Assembly (NCBI RefSeq): GCF_002860345.1
Contig: NZ_NMYC01000003.1
Location: 156,997 to 220,996, forward strand
Reading direction: 5' to 3'
From: Bifidobacterium anseris
GTDB lineage: Bacteria > Actinomycetota > Actinomycetes > Actinomycetales > Bifidobacteriaceae
Length of the DNA stretch: 64,000 bases
Made by a program: the position numbers and the translations under genes. The notes below the pieces were generated by a model that was not told the origin of the DNA, did no database searches, and saw only the letters and a list, made by a program, of their open reading frames with translations. This document shows, piece by piece, positions 28,234 through 37,268 of the stretch; within the stretch, counting starts at the first letter, position 1, and the number at the start of each line of letters is the position of its first letter.

Positions 28234-29901
28234 ATGGCAGCACACGGACAACAGGAGCATCCACAGGACGAACGACCCGGCGGCATGCCCGCACCGCACG
28301 GCGGACGTCCGTACACGCGCGAAGTGCATCACGAACCAGAGCCGGAGGTGGCCGCACACCGCGGCATAGCCGGCCTGTCCACGGTGCTCACCCGCGAGCG
28401 CGCGTACCGTAATGGCCATCTGACGCGTCCTGCGTTCGTCTCGCTTGCGATCCTGACCTTCATCACCTTCGTCGGCAACTTCACCCAGTTGCAGCTGAGC
28501 GCTGCGTTGCCGACGCTCGTCGACGACTTCGGCATCTCGGTGACGTTCGGCCAATGGATGACGTCGATCTTCCAGCTGACGATGGGCGTCATGGTGCCGC
28601 TGACCGCGTATCTGACGCGGCGTTTCTCCACACGGCAGATCGTCATCACGTCGATGGTCGTGTTCACGGTTGGATCGGTGCTCGCGTGGCTCAGTCCGAC
28701 CTTCCCGTTCGCGCTGTTCGGGCGTTTCCTTGAGGCGGCCGGCACCGGCGTCATGTGGCCGGTGCTGCAGATCACCGTCTTCTCGATCTTCCCGTTGGAC
28801 CGGCGCGGCATGGCGATGGGCGTCGTCGGCATGGCGATGGCCGTGGCTCCGGCGATCGGTCCGACACTCGGCGGCCTGCAGACCGATATGAACGGATGGC
28901 GTTCGATCTTCCTGACACTCACCGTCATCGGCTGCATCTCGATCGTGCTCGCAGCCTGCGGACTGCATAACTTCGGGGCGTCCGACAAGACGGCGCATGC
29001 GGATTTCTTCTCGGTGGGATTGTCGATCATCGGCTTCGGCGCCCTCATGTTCGGCTTCACGAACATCCAGGCCTATCCGCTTGCGGCTCCGGTCGTCTGG
29101 CTGCCGATGGTCGTCGGCGTCGCCGGCATCATCTGGTTCGTGCTGCGCCAGATCCATAGCGAGCAGCGTTTCAAGGCCGGCAACGCGAGCCGGCCGGCGC
29201 TTCTTGACCTGTCGGTGCTGCGCAACGCGCATTTCTCGGTCGGTACGCTCATCGCGTCGCTGAGCTTCTTCGCGTTCAGCTCACTCGTCGTGCTCATTCC
29301 GTTGTACATCCAGAACTGCCGCGGCTACACGGCCACGATCAGCGGTCTCGTCATGCTGCCCGGCGCCATCGCGCAGGCGATCGCCCAGTTCTTCGGCGGC
29401 CGCGCGCTCGACCGGTTCGGCGCGCGTCCGGTCGCGATGGCCGGCACGATGCTGCTGTGCCTCGGCACCGTGATGATGAGCATGATCGGCATGCACACCT
29501 GGATCTGGTACATCTCGATCTGCCAGTTCATCCGGCAGATCGGCATGGGCTTCGTCATGATGCCGGTCACCACATGGTCGCTCAACTGCCTCAGGCCGGC
29601 CGAGGTCTCCGCGGGTTCCGCGGTCACGAACACGGTGCGGCAGATCGCCGGCGCGATCGGCTCGCCGGTCATGATCCTGACGATGTACTCGATCGCCGCG
29701 GCGCAGATGTCCTCCGGACGCACCGAGATCGCCGCTAACATCATCGGCATCGAATGGGCGCTACGCATCAGCGCGATCATCAACTTCGTCATGATTCTGC
29801 TCGTCGTCTTCGGCGTCAAAGGCGAGGACGCCGGCTCCACCCGCGACGCGGTCCGCCGCGCGCTGCGCCGTGAGAAGGACGGCAAGGCCGTATCCGCATA
29901 G
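28234..29901 (+). CDS. MFS drug exporter, DHA2 (EmrB/QacA) family
   Basis: 555-residue proton-driven exporter with about 14 hydrophobic helices. Family features include LPTLVDDFGISVTFGQWMTS in the first periplasmic region, LTRRFSTRQIV after helix 2, and PAIGPTLGG in the antiporter motif C region. The N-terminal 65 residues are polar with an odd His/Pro/Gly-rich start. Substrate cannot be predicted. AGGA precedes the ATG at 28234, and a hairpin follows the stop. Confidence 0.9.
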   Translation: MAAHGQQEHPQDERPGGMPAPHGGRPYTREVHHEPEPEVAAHRGIAGLSTVLTRERAYRNGHLTRPAFVSLAILTFITFVGNFTQLQLSAALPTLVDDFGISVTFGQWMTSIFQLTMGVMVPLTAYLTRRFSTRQIVITSMVVFTVGSVLAWLSPTFPFALFGRFLEAAGTGVMWPVLQITVFSIFPLDRRGMAMGVVGMAMAVAPAIGPTLGGLQTDMNGWRSIFLTLTVIGCISIVLAACGLHNFGASDKTAHADFFSVGLSIIGFGALMFGFTNIQAYPLAAPVVWLPMVVGVAGIIWFVLRQIHSEQRFKAGNASRPALLDLSVLRNAHFSVGTLIASLSFFAFSSLVVLIPLYIQNCRGYTATISGLVMLPGAIAQAIAQFFGGRALDRFGARPVAMAGTMLLCLGTVMMSMIGMHTWIWYISICQFIRQIGMGFVMMPVTTWSLNCLRPAEVSAGSAVTNTVRQIAGAIGSPVMILTMYSIAAAQMSSGRTEIAANIIGIEWALRISAIINFVMILLVVFGVKGEDAGSTRDAVRRALRREKDGKAVSA

Positions 29902-29904
29902 CGC

Positions 29905-29943
29905 AGGAGCCGGCCCCCATGATGCACAGGGAATCCGGCTCCT
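29905..29943 (+). terminator. Terminator candidate after the MFS gene
   Basis: AGGAGCCGG (29905-29913) pairs perfectly with CCGGCTCCT (29935-29943) around a 21-nt loop. It begins 4 bp after the MFS stop; the tail ACTTCCATTTCC is only weakly U-rich. From about 29960 onward base composition drops sharply in G+C. Confidence 0.6.
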
Positions 29944-30059
29944 ACTTCCATTTCCTCCGCAGAGGTTGGCTCTTATCAAGAATGATAACCTAACCCTCGG
30001 ACTGTATCCACCTGCAGTTTGCATGTAAGCAGAACTACTTTGGTCCACCCGCACTTCGC

Positions 30060-30650
30060 TCAGCAAAGGCGAATGCTTCTCAAATCGATACAATCCGTCA
30101 GCTCCGGGAAGTGCATCGTTCCCATATACATATCGCCAACCGCTCCGAGAATTTGGTCCGGGATCCACAAACGCGCATCAGACGTCCCTGGCGCAAAAGT
30201 GACACGAAGATTGCTAATCATCTGACGACTACGGAGTCCCATGATGCATTTAAGATCTCGATCATCTTGACTGGCCTCTCTCGATTCAAGTACGACGTCA
30301 GTTACACCGTAATCTTGCTCCAACACCTGAAGCAGCATCTCTAAGCATTTTCTACGTGCCCGTTCAGGTTTAATTGTTCCATCTAGCGGCGCAGCTTTTA
30401 CGATAAGATACTTTAACGGTAATCTCGCTATACTTTGGATAGATTTTTTCTTCTCCGTACGAGTCATTTGCCGCCAGTGCAATTTTTTGACTTTCTTCTT
30501 TATTACAGACAGCAAACGACGACGAACGCAATCTTCTTCTATCGCGCATATGCATACCCCTAAGTAATAAACCCCCTCTCTGTCATGCATAAGGTCTTGA
30601 CTATGCATACTCTCATCGCCCCATGCAGTCATTTGAACCAAACCTTTCAT
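30060..30650 (-). CDS. DUF3800-like protein, second gene of an AT-rich operon
   Basis: 196-residue protein that fits the DUF3800 pattern: an acidic start GDES (Asp12-Glu13), a hydrophobic YYLGVCICAI strand, a middle VVLESRE motif (119-125) and a late PDQILGAVGDMY block (Asp165, Asp173). DUF3800 proteins have a conserved Asp-Glu pair and often occur on mobile or defence-linked DNA; their activity is unproven. A strong AAAGGAGGTGG precedes the start, which overlaps the upstream stop by 4 nt. G+C is low (43% in a counted 60-base line). Assignment rests on motif order only. Confidence 0.68.
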   Translation of the reverse strand: MKGLVQMTAWGDESMHSQDLMHDREGVYYLGVCICAIEEDCVRRRLLSVIKKKVKKLHWRQMTRTEKKKSIQSIARLPLKYLIVKAAPLDGTIKPERARRKCLEMLLQVLEQDYGVTDVVLESREASQDDRDLKCIMGLRSRQMISNLRVTFAPGTSDARLWIPDQILGAVGDMYMGTMHFPELTDCIDLRSIRLC

Positions 30651-31429
30651 TCTTCCACCTCCTTTTGCCTCCGACGAAGCAAATTCAAAGTATCGTTATC
30701 AAATGGTTTTTTAACAGTGTATTCATTTACAACCGCATATCCAGAAGGACTCAGCGCCGCCTCTCTTCTCATTTTCTTTTTACAAAGCACTTCCTTCTCC
30801 ACCAGTTCCCTCAATCCTCTTTCCGCAGTATCCGGAGACCAGCCATACCAATCTGGCATCCGTTCAGCAGGGAGGACACATGGTTGCTTCTCACCCAAAA
30901 CCACCAAGAGCATTGCGATTGCGGCAAGACTTAATCTCTGGTCATATCTTTTTCTCCAAAAATCATAAGACAGCCTCACAAAACGCTTTTTTGGCCTAGA
31001 ATATTGACCCCCAGATCCATCCTGAGACAGCAACTCTACATCCAACTCTTTTCCACCGGATAAACGAGCTTTTTTTATCAAGTTGTAATTCTGCAGCCTA
31101 TTAAGTATTCTAGATGCGGCATTTTTCCCAACTATTATTTTTTCAGTAGTCTCATAGCATCCAAAAGCACGTGCCCATGCTTGCAAAGGAAGCGAGGTAT
31201 GCCACTTACCATTTTTATCAGCACTACTAATCGAAGCCGAAATCAATAGATATGCTTTAAGACCTCTCTCGTCGCCATTATGTACAAACTCCGACAAGAT
31301 ACTCTTGCGCTTTTCGCTTCCCCGCGGAAGTTGTATGAACGATTTATCAATAGGGACAAAAGCTCGGCGCGACTTAGACAGTAGCGCTTCAACCGTCTTT
31401 CGCCAATCGATCTGTACAGGTTCCGCCAT
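30647..31429 (-). CDS. Predicted tandem winged-helix DNA-binding protein
   Basis: 260-residue basic protein that I do not recognise by name. Two similar helical blocks, about residues 45-135 and 150-235, each look like a winged helix: the first contains GKNAASRILNRLQNYNLIKK, the second SPDTAERGLRELVEKEVL. This layout resembles plasmid replication initiators and some regulators. GGAGG lies 8 nt before the ATG at 31429. It is coupled to the DUF3800-like gene by a 4-nt overlap, and both are much richer in A+T than their neighbours, suggesting recent acquisition as a unit. Confidence 0.68.
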   Translation of the reverse strand: MAEPVQIDWRKTVEALLSKSRRAFVPIDKSFIQLPRGSEKRKSILSEFVHNGDERGLKAYLLISASISSADKNGKWHTSLPLQAWARAFGCYETTEKIIVGKNAASRILNRLQNYNLIKKARLSGGKELDVELLSQDGSGGQYSRPKKRFVRLSYDFWRKRYDQRLSLAAIAMLLVVLGEKQPCVLPAERMPDWYGWSPDTAERGLRELVEKEVLCKKKMRREAALSPSGYAVVNEYTVKKPFDNDTLNLLRRRQKEVEE

Positions 31430-31828
31430 CGCCCGGACCTCCATCACGAACATCATCATTTCCAACGCCCTCAGACTACCAGACAAACCCACTATCATCA
31501 CACATTCAACTACTTTGATATCATCATCACAGCGGGTATATGTATAGATTTTGTTATATCTGTTTTGAGAGTTCTTATGTTAGTGCTTGCTAGAACGATA
31601 CGCCACCAACAAATCAGCTCGCGAACTACCACAGGCGCGACAACCATGCTTATGCGCCGCACAAAGAAAACTGAGGCATTTCACCGCCTGTTCATGAGGA
31701 AAACGCAACTTGAGCAGAATTCTCCGCGGTTGCCCCTCCAAACCGTTCTGAACTACGTCAGCATTGCCTCTATCGCCTGCTCTTGCCCCTTCTTCTTAAA
31801 AAGTCTCATCGAATATCTCAGAAGTCCG
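31430..31828. other. AT-rich intergenic region upstream of the DUF3800 operon
   Basis: 399 bp between the winged-helix gene start and the mntH stop. On the minus strand several AT-rich hexamers (TATAAC, TATACA near 31540-31555) could act as -10 boxes, without a clear -35. A plus-strand open frame beginning at 31565 lacks an RBS and runs into the antisense of mntH, so I do not call it a gene. Confidence 0.4.
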
Positions 31829-33205
31829 CTACGCCTTGCCCATCGCCGTGAGGACGATGAGCACCAGGTTGAGCAGCACGATCACGGCGCATACGGCGAG
31901 GCAGATGATGTGCTTGACCGTGCCGTCGGCGTATTTGCCCATGATCGCGCGGTCGTGCGTGTAGCGCATCAGCGGGATGATCGCGAAGGGGATGCCGATT
32001 GAAAGCACCACCTGACCGATGATCAGCGCCTCGGTCGGATTGTTCGCGAAGGCGAGCACGACGAGCGCCGGCACAAGCGTCACGATGCGGCACGCCCACA
32101 TCGGCACCTTCACCCGCAGCAGCCCCTTCATGATCTCGGAGCCCGCATAAGTGCCAACCGACGTGGAGGACAGCGAGGACGCGAGCAGCCCGATCGAGAA
32201 GATCGTGCCGACGGCTGGTCCGAGCACCTGCGTGATCGCATGCTGCGCGCCTTCGATCGTGTCGGTGCCGCCCATGCCATGCAATGAATTCGCCGCGATG
32301 ACGAGCAGTGCGATGTTCACGCTGCCGGCGATCGCGAGCGCCCACACGACGTCGATGCGGCTGCCATGCATCATCTCGGGCACGCTCGGCCGGTCGACGC
32401 CTGTACCGAAGTGGTCGTTCACGAGCGTCGAATGCAGATAGATCGCATGCGGCATGACCGTCGCGCCGAGCATCGACGCGGCCATCAGCACCGAGGCGCC
32501 ATCCGAGAAGCGCGGCACGAGTCCTTCGGCCACCGCAAGGGGGTTCGGCGGATCCATGAACAGTCCGGCGATGAAACCGAAGGTGATGACGAGCAGCAGT
32601 CCGATGACGAGCCGCTCGAAGATCTTGTGCGTTTCGCCGCCTTGGAGGAACAGCAGCAATGTGGAGACGGCGCCGATGATGCAGCCGCCGAGCAGCATCG
32701 GTATGCCGAACAGCAGGTTGAGCGCGATCGCGCCGCCGATCACCTCGGCCAGATCGGTGGCGATCGCGATCACCTCGGCCTGCATGAAGAACAGGAAGCG
32801 CCCCGCGGCGCCCATGCGCTCGCCGAGGATCTGCGGCAGGCTTTTGCCGGTCACGACGCCGAGCTTCGCCGCCTGATACTGGATGAGCACGCTCATGCAG
32901 TTCGCGACGACGAGCACCCAGACGAGCATGTATCCGTATTTCGCGCCGGAGGTGAGGTTCGCGGCGACGTTGCCGGGGTCGACGTAGGCGACGGCTGCGA
33001 CGAAGGCCGGCCCGAGCATGCTGGCGAGCGCATGCGTCGCCTTCTCCGGCCTGCCTTCGTCCTTGCGTGCGATGGCGATGTCCTGCGCGGCTTCCGCGTC
33101 GAGTCCGAGCGTATCGATGTCCACCGGCTCCTGCACGCCGGCCGCTGTATCGCACACTATGCCGTCCGCCGTGCCATCCGGTTTTGTTTTGCTTCGCCGT
33201 GCCAT
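31829..33205 (-). CDS. mntH: Mn2+/Fe2+ transporter, NRAMP family
   Basis: 458-residue proton-coupled divalent metal importer with about 11 transmembrane helices. The metal-binding motif DPGN lies at residues 76-79 in helix 1, and the helix-6 motif appears as MPHAIYLHS. The N-terminal 55 residues are a polar cytoplasmic tail. AGGAG precedes the ATG at 33205. It stands alone between the AT-rich islet and the DUF1524 gene. No MntR-type operator palindrome is obvious upstream. Confidence 0.94.
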   Translation of the reverse strand: MARRSKTKPDGTADGIVCDTAAGVQEPVDIDTLGLDAEAAQDIAIARKDEGRPEKATHALASMLGPAFVAAVAYVDPGNVAANLTSGAKYGYMLVWVLVVANCMSVLIQYQAAKLGVVTGKSLPQILGERMGAAGRFLFFMQAEVIAIATDLAEVIGGAIALNLLFGIPMLLGGCIIGAVSTLLLFLQGGETHKIFERLVIGLLLVITFGFIAGLFMDPPNPLAVAEGLVPRFSDGASVLMAASMLGATVMPHAIYLHSTLVNDHFGTGVDRPSVPEMMHGSRIDVVWALAIAGSVNIALLVIAANSLHGMGGTDTIEGAQHAITQVLGPAVGTIFSIGLLASSLSSTSVGTYAGSEIMKGLLRVKVPMWACRIVTLVPALVVLAFANNPTEALIIGQVVLSIGIPFAIIPLMRYTHDRAIMGKYADGTVKHIICLAVCAVIVLLNLVLIVLTAMGKA

Positions 33206-33296
33206 CGCCGCTCCTCGTCGCCTCGTCCTATCAAGCAGTCCTAGAGGGCCAACATAACGAATCGACGTCTGTTCGCGGCTCGCTCAATCGTCGTCG

Positions 33297-34043
33297 TCAT
33301 TCCTCGGGCACCGCCTGCCCGGGGCAGCTGTGCAGCACGGCGAGCATCGCGCGTTTCTCCTGTGTGGTGACCGTCAGTCCGTACTTGTCCTTGACACCGA
33401 TCTGCCGCGCGACGTATGCGCAGCGGTACCCGCTGTTCTCCGGCAGCCAGTAGGCGGCCGAGGCCGAGGATTTCTCCTGGTTCGCCGCGCCGTCCACGGC
33501 GATGAGGTTGTACATGTCGTTGCCGAATTCGTAGCGTTTCTTCGCGCTCCAGGCGCTCGCACCCGACTGCCAGGCGTTCTGCAATGCCACGACATGGTCT
33601 ATCTGCACGGCGGCGCTCGTGTCCTTGCCACGTCGGAAACGGATCTCGTCGCCGGTGTACGGGTCTTCGAGGACGCCCGATTGGACCTTGCAGCCGCCGC
33701 GTTTCGTGTAACGCACGTCGTCGAGATCGCGGCCCAGCACGTCGTCGCGCACGTCACAGCCGTTGCCGTCGGCGTCGGTCTGCCGGTAGCCGAATTTCTC
33801 GCGGTCGTAGCCGCGCGACGACGGATGGTCGTCGACGGTGAGCGAGGCGAGCGTCTGCGCGGCCGTGCCCGTCGCACGGTATCTGCCGGTCATCTCGGCG
33901 AACCTCGGGCTGACTCGCGGCAGCACAAGTCCGATCGTCACCCCGATGACGACGAGGATGACGAGCAGGATGAGCATACGTTCGAACAGGCCGGCGCCGT
34001 TGAGGTACTTGCGGCCGAAATGCTGGGAGCGTCTGCGTGTCAT
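33297..34043 (-). CDS. Membrane-anchored DUF1524 (HNH-like) nuclease
   Basis: 248-residue protein with a basic N-terminus, one transmembrane helix (residues 22-41) and an extracytoplasmic DUF1524 domain. The HNH-type catalytic pattern is visible: QIDHVVAL (Asp149-His150), GNDMYNL (Asn175-Asp176) and ANQEK (Asn189-Lys191), and two Cys pairs may form disulfides. Known relatives are secreted or GmrSD-type nucleases. Facing outward, it could degrade external DNA for nutrition, biofilm or competition. The start at 34043 follows the gene upstream by 66 bp. Confidence 0.87.
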   Translation of the reverse strand: MTRRRSQHFGRKYLNGAGLFERMLILLVILVVIGVTIGLVLPRVSPRFAEMTGRYRATGTAAQTLASLTVDDHPSSRGYDREKFGYRQTDADGNGCDVRDDVLGRDLDDVRYTKRGGCKVQSGVLEDPYTGDEIRFRRGKDTSAAVQIDHVVALQNAWQSGASAWSAKKRYEFGNDMYNLIAVDGAANQEKSSASAAYWLPENSGYRCAYVARQIGVKDKYGLTVTTQEKRAMLAVLHSCPGQAVPEE

Positions 34044-34109
34044 GCCATTACGTCTACGCGTTCCCGTCCCCGAACGCAAATCGCCGGCCCCGCCATCGCC
34101 GCGCGGCCA

Positions 34110-35507
34110 TCAACGTCCTTGGTATTCGGCGGCGAGCGCGTCGAGGCGTGTACGGAACCGAGGCCAGTCGGTGCGCATCGCCGTGAGCAGCCTGTGGTCG
34201 GGGACCTCGTCGATCGCGACCCATTCGATCTCCATGCTTTCGTCGTCGTTCGCCTTCGGATGCACGGCATGCCCCGGTTTCTCGAACGCGAACACCGTCG
34301 TGTAGGACCATGGCCCGTGGTCCTCGCAGTAGGAGCCGACGACCTCGATGTCCTCCGGCGTGATGTTCGCCTCCTCGTTGGCCTCACGCAGCGCGCCTTC
34401 GAGCGTCGACTCGCCGTCGGCGATCGCGCCGCCGGGGATGCCCCACGTGCCGCCTTCGGCGCTCCATTCGGCGCGGTGCTGCATGACGATGTGCGTGACG
34501 TTGCCGGTTGCCGCGTCGCGGCGCGCGAGCAGCACCCCGGCGGCGCCGTTGGTCCCCCAATGCCGCCTTCCGCATGCGCATTCGACCCAGCCGTCGCCCG
34601 GCTGGTGCACGTTCGTCTTCGGAGCTTTCGCCGAGGATTCCTGGAACCGTTCGTCGCGCGACACGTTCCACAGGTCGGTCCATTCGATGCCCATGCGTTC
34701 GACGAGTTCGCGCGCCAGCGGCAAGCTCAGGCCGATGATGCCGCTCGGCGCCCCGGTGATCGAATCGATGAACGCGCCGCCGAGACCGTCCAGAGTGAAT
34801 GAGCCGGCCACCTCGAGAGGCTCGCCGGAGGCGATGTAACGGTCGATCATCGTCTCGGTGAACTCGCAGAACGTCAGCGTCGCCATGCTCGCCGCGGTCT
34901 CCATGCGCCCCGTCGCGAAATCGATCAACGTGTGCCCGGTCCACAGTTCGCCGCTCGCGCCGCTCATCGCCCGCAGGCGTTCGCGCGCGACCGCCGCGGT
35001 GTGCGGCTTGCCGTACGCGTGGCCGTCGAGCAGGAACATCGAGTCGCAGCCGAGGATAAGCGGACCGACCTTGCGGTCAGAAAGACCGCCGGTCGTATCG
35101 ATCGGCTCGCATTCGGTCGGGATGACGACGCCGGAGAAATCGCGCGTCTGCGCCGAAGCAATGGCTTCGGCCGTGTATTCGGCGGCCGGCGACCCCGCAT
35201 CGGTCACCATCTGCTCCGCGGCCACTTCGAGCGGACGGCCGATGACGCGTTCGCCAGTGGCCTCCGAGGCCGTGCGTACGACGTTGCGGTAGATCTCATA
35301 GACGGCCATCGCCTTCGCACGGGACAACGTGCACACCTTATCGGCGATCGGCAGCTCGTCCACGCTCACGCCCTGTTCCCGCGCCCTGCGCTCAATCACG
35401 GCGTCCTCGTCGACATGCGACACGCGGATCGTCGGGCAGATGCCGGCGTTGAACAACACATCACGACGCGGCTGGGACTTGGAGGCAAGAATCAACGGAA
35501 TGCTCAT
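34110..35507 (-). CDS. Maf-type nucleotide pyrophosphatase fused to a Nudix domain
   Basis: 465-residue two-domain protein. The first about 290 residues are Maf: LASKSQPRR at the N-terminus, GCDSM in place of GADT, YGKPHTAAVARERL, and the C-terminal GAPSGIIGLSLPLA. Maf normally spans about 200 residues; here a Glu/Ala-rich stretch of roughly 70 residues is inserted before GCDSM. The C-terminal domain has a Nudix box at about 358-380 (GGAIADGE, then REANEEANI, the usual Gly replaced by Asn). Both domains hydrolyse nucleotides, so the fusion may be a nucleotide-pool cleaner. AAGGTGG supports the start at 35507. Confidence 0.88.
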   Translation of the reverse strand: MSIPLILASKSQPRRDVLFNAGICPTIRVSHVDEDAVIERRAREQGVSVDELPIADKVCTLSRAKAMAVYEIYRNVVRTASEATGERVIGRPLEVAAEQMVTDAGSPAAEYTAEAIASAQTRDFSGVVIPTECEPIDTTGGLSDRKVGPLILGCDSMFLLDGHAYGKPHTAAVARERLRAMSGASGELWTGHTLIDFATGRMETAASMATLTFCEFTETMIDRYIASGEPLEVAGSFTLDGLGGAFIDSITGAPSGIIGLSLPLARELVERMGIEWTDLWNVSRDERFQESSAKAPKTNVHQPGDGWVECACGRRHWGTNGAAGVLLARRDAATGNVTHIVMQHRAEWSAEGGTWGIPGGAIADGESTLEGALREANEEANITPEDIEVVGSYCEDHGPWSYTTVFAFEKPGHAVHPKANDDESMEIEWVAIDEVPDHRLLTAMRTDWPRFRTRLDALAAEYQGR

Positions 35508-35632
35508 GCAGTCCACCTTACTGCACGTGTCATATCGGAGGCAGAGCCACATGCATGCTGCGCCGTCGATATGGTTCGGCAAGATGAGCACGAGAGATTT
35601 CCAGAGATTCCTGAAAAGAAGAAGGGCAGTTA

Positions 35633-36853
35633 ATGACCGCACAGAACGACGTTGTCACGAAGGGGCGGCACAGCACCGCCAAACGCAAGCAACGCAACTC
35701 CAGTATCGAACTGCTGAGGATCATCTCCATGCTGATGATTCTTTCCCATCATTTCATATGGCATAACGGAAGCCCTCTCTCCGACTTCCCGCTGACACCC
35801 GGCAGAGAAGTATTCTCTTTCTTCTTCCTCAGCGGCGGCAAGATAGGTGTGATCACCTTCTTCTCCATCTCCACCTGGTTCCTCATCAGCTCGGAGCAAT
35901 CCGTCAAGCAAAACTTCAAGCGCATCTGGCTCATGGAACGCGAACTGCTGTTCTGGAGCATCACGTTGCTCGCGGTATTCCTGGTCGCGAAGAGGTCCGC
36001 GGTCTCTTCCTCCACGCTGATCTCCAGCGTCTTCCCGGTGATCACCAATCTGTGGTGGTACGCGACCGCATATGCCATGTTCCTTGCCATACTGCCATTC
36101 CTGCAGTACGCACTGTTGGCCATGGGGAGCAAACGCCATTGCCAGCTGGCGCTGTTGCTGCTGCTTACGCTCGGGCCGCTGAGCATGATACCGATGTCCA
36201 TATTCAGCCTCTTCACCATCAATGTGTTCGGCTTCATCTACATCTTCATCGTGCTGTCCTGCTACAAGCTGTACCTGAAGAAAATGAATACCAAGCAGCT
36301 CTGGACGCTGCTCGGAGCGGGCGTGGCGATCGGAGTCATCGGCTATCTCGTGAAGTATGGCGCGATGCTCTCCACCAGTGGCTCCGTGCAGGCCACCATC
36401 AGCAACAAATACACGCCGTTCAGCGATTTCTCGTTGCCGACGCTCATGATCGGCATCCCGATCTTCCTGCTGTTCGATCGCATGCATTTCTACAACAGAC
36501 CCATCAATTTCATCGCTAAATCCGCCTTCGCCATCTACCTGATCACCGAATACCCACCCATGCGCAGTCTGCTGTGGTCCACGTGGTTCAACCTCAAGGA
36601 CATCTACGGCAAGCCCTTCATGTTGCTGCACGTCATCGGCGTATTACTCGGCGTGTATGTGGCCTGCACGTTGTGCGACTTTGTACGCCGCGGCCTGTTC
36701 GCCATCACCGTGGATCGCCATCCAGGCCGTTGGTTCGAAGCACTATGGAACGCCGTCGCCCGCTGGCACTGGGTGCAGTCGCTACCAAAGCTGATGTTGG
36801 TTCCCTCTACGTCCGGTACCGCAACTTCCCCTACAACCGCGCAACACGAGTAG
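35633..36853 (+). CDS. Acyltransferase 3 family membrane protein
   Basis: 406-residue membrane acyltransferase of the OafA/WecH type with about 10-11 helices. The N-terminal signature is NSSIELLRIISMLMILSHHF, carrying the catalytic-type His pair, followed by MERELLFWSITLLAV. Family members usually add acetyl groups to surface sugars. It is a paralogue of the gene at 52972-54180, sharing the start motif and the C-terminal LFAITVDRHPGRWFEALW. GAAGG lies before the ATG. It is divergent from the Maf gene, followed by a strong hairpin. Confidence 0.87.
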   Translation: MTAQNDVVTKGRHSTAKRKQRNSSIELLRIISMLMILSHHFIWHNGSPLSDFPLTPGREVFSFFFLSGGKIGVITFFSISTWFLISSEQSVKQNFKRIWLMERELLFWSITLLAVFLVAKRSAVSSSTLISSVFPVITNLWWYATAYAMFLAILPFLQYALLAMGSKRHCQLALLLLLTLGPLSMIPMSIFSLFTINVFGFIYIFIVLSCYKLYLKKMNTKQLWTLLGAGVAIGVIGYLVKYGAMLSTSGSVQATISNKYTPFSDFSLPTLMIGIPIFLLFDRMHFYNRPINFIAKSAFAIYLITEYPPMRSLLWSTWFNLKDIYGKPFMLLHVIGVLLGVYVACTLCDFVRRGLFAITVDRHPGRWFEALWNAVARWHWVQSLPKLMLVPSTSGTATSPTTAQHE

Positions 36854-36870
36854 CCGCATCTCCGGCATCG

Positions 36871-36903
36871 TCGTGGGGCCGCATCACCGATGCGGCCCCA
36901 CGA
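36871..36903 (+). terminator. Terminator hairpin after the acyltransferase gene
   Basis: A perfect 15-bp inverted repeat (36871-36885 and 36889-36903) with a 3-nt loop begins 18 bp after the stop. The downstream bases (CCACACACATTCC) are not U-rich, so termination strength is uncertain. Confidence 0.65.
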
Positions 36904-37268
36904 CCACACACATTCCTGCATATTCCTACGAATCTCCACATACCTCTTTCATTTCTGGGTCGCCTTCTTCCTGCATAAACCGCCCTCGTCCTGCATAAAT
37001 CGATATTTCCGTCATAACTTCGCTATATGCAACGGGGGCCTCGCTTCACTCACACGAACTCGAGAATCCATGAGAAGATATGGCGCATTGTGAGCGATTC
37101 CTGCACTCATTTTGTATGTACTTGCGCGTTTTTCACTGCAATCAATCCACTCACGACTCACTCACCCACGACATTTCGCGCATATCTCAATATTGCATCC
37201 AAAATACTGAGATATGAATCCCTGCACTTCGTACCTGCCCCGACCATGAGTTCCCACTCACCTTGTGC
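36904..37268. other. Gene-free AT-richer region 3' of the endonuclease gene
   Basis: About 365 bp with no supported gene. TCCTGCATA recurs three times between 36912 and 37000. The 18-bp motif TGCATAAATCGATATTTC (36992-37009) recurs with one change at 38678. A hairpin lies at 37181-37216. A counted 60-base line at 37141 is 47% G+C. Confidence 0.55.
37181..37216 (-). terminator. Hairpin downstream of the endonuclease gene
   Basis: CATATCTCAATATT pairs with AATACTGAGATATG with one mismatch across an 8-nt loop. It lies 53 bp past the stop of the minus-strand endonuclease gene. A U-tract is not obvious, so the terminator role is tentative. Confidence 0.45.

Noticed and set aside
31565-32002. Plus-strand open frame in the AT-rich gap before mntH
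   Set aside because: No RBS, and its second half is the antisense of mntH.
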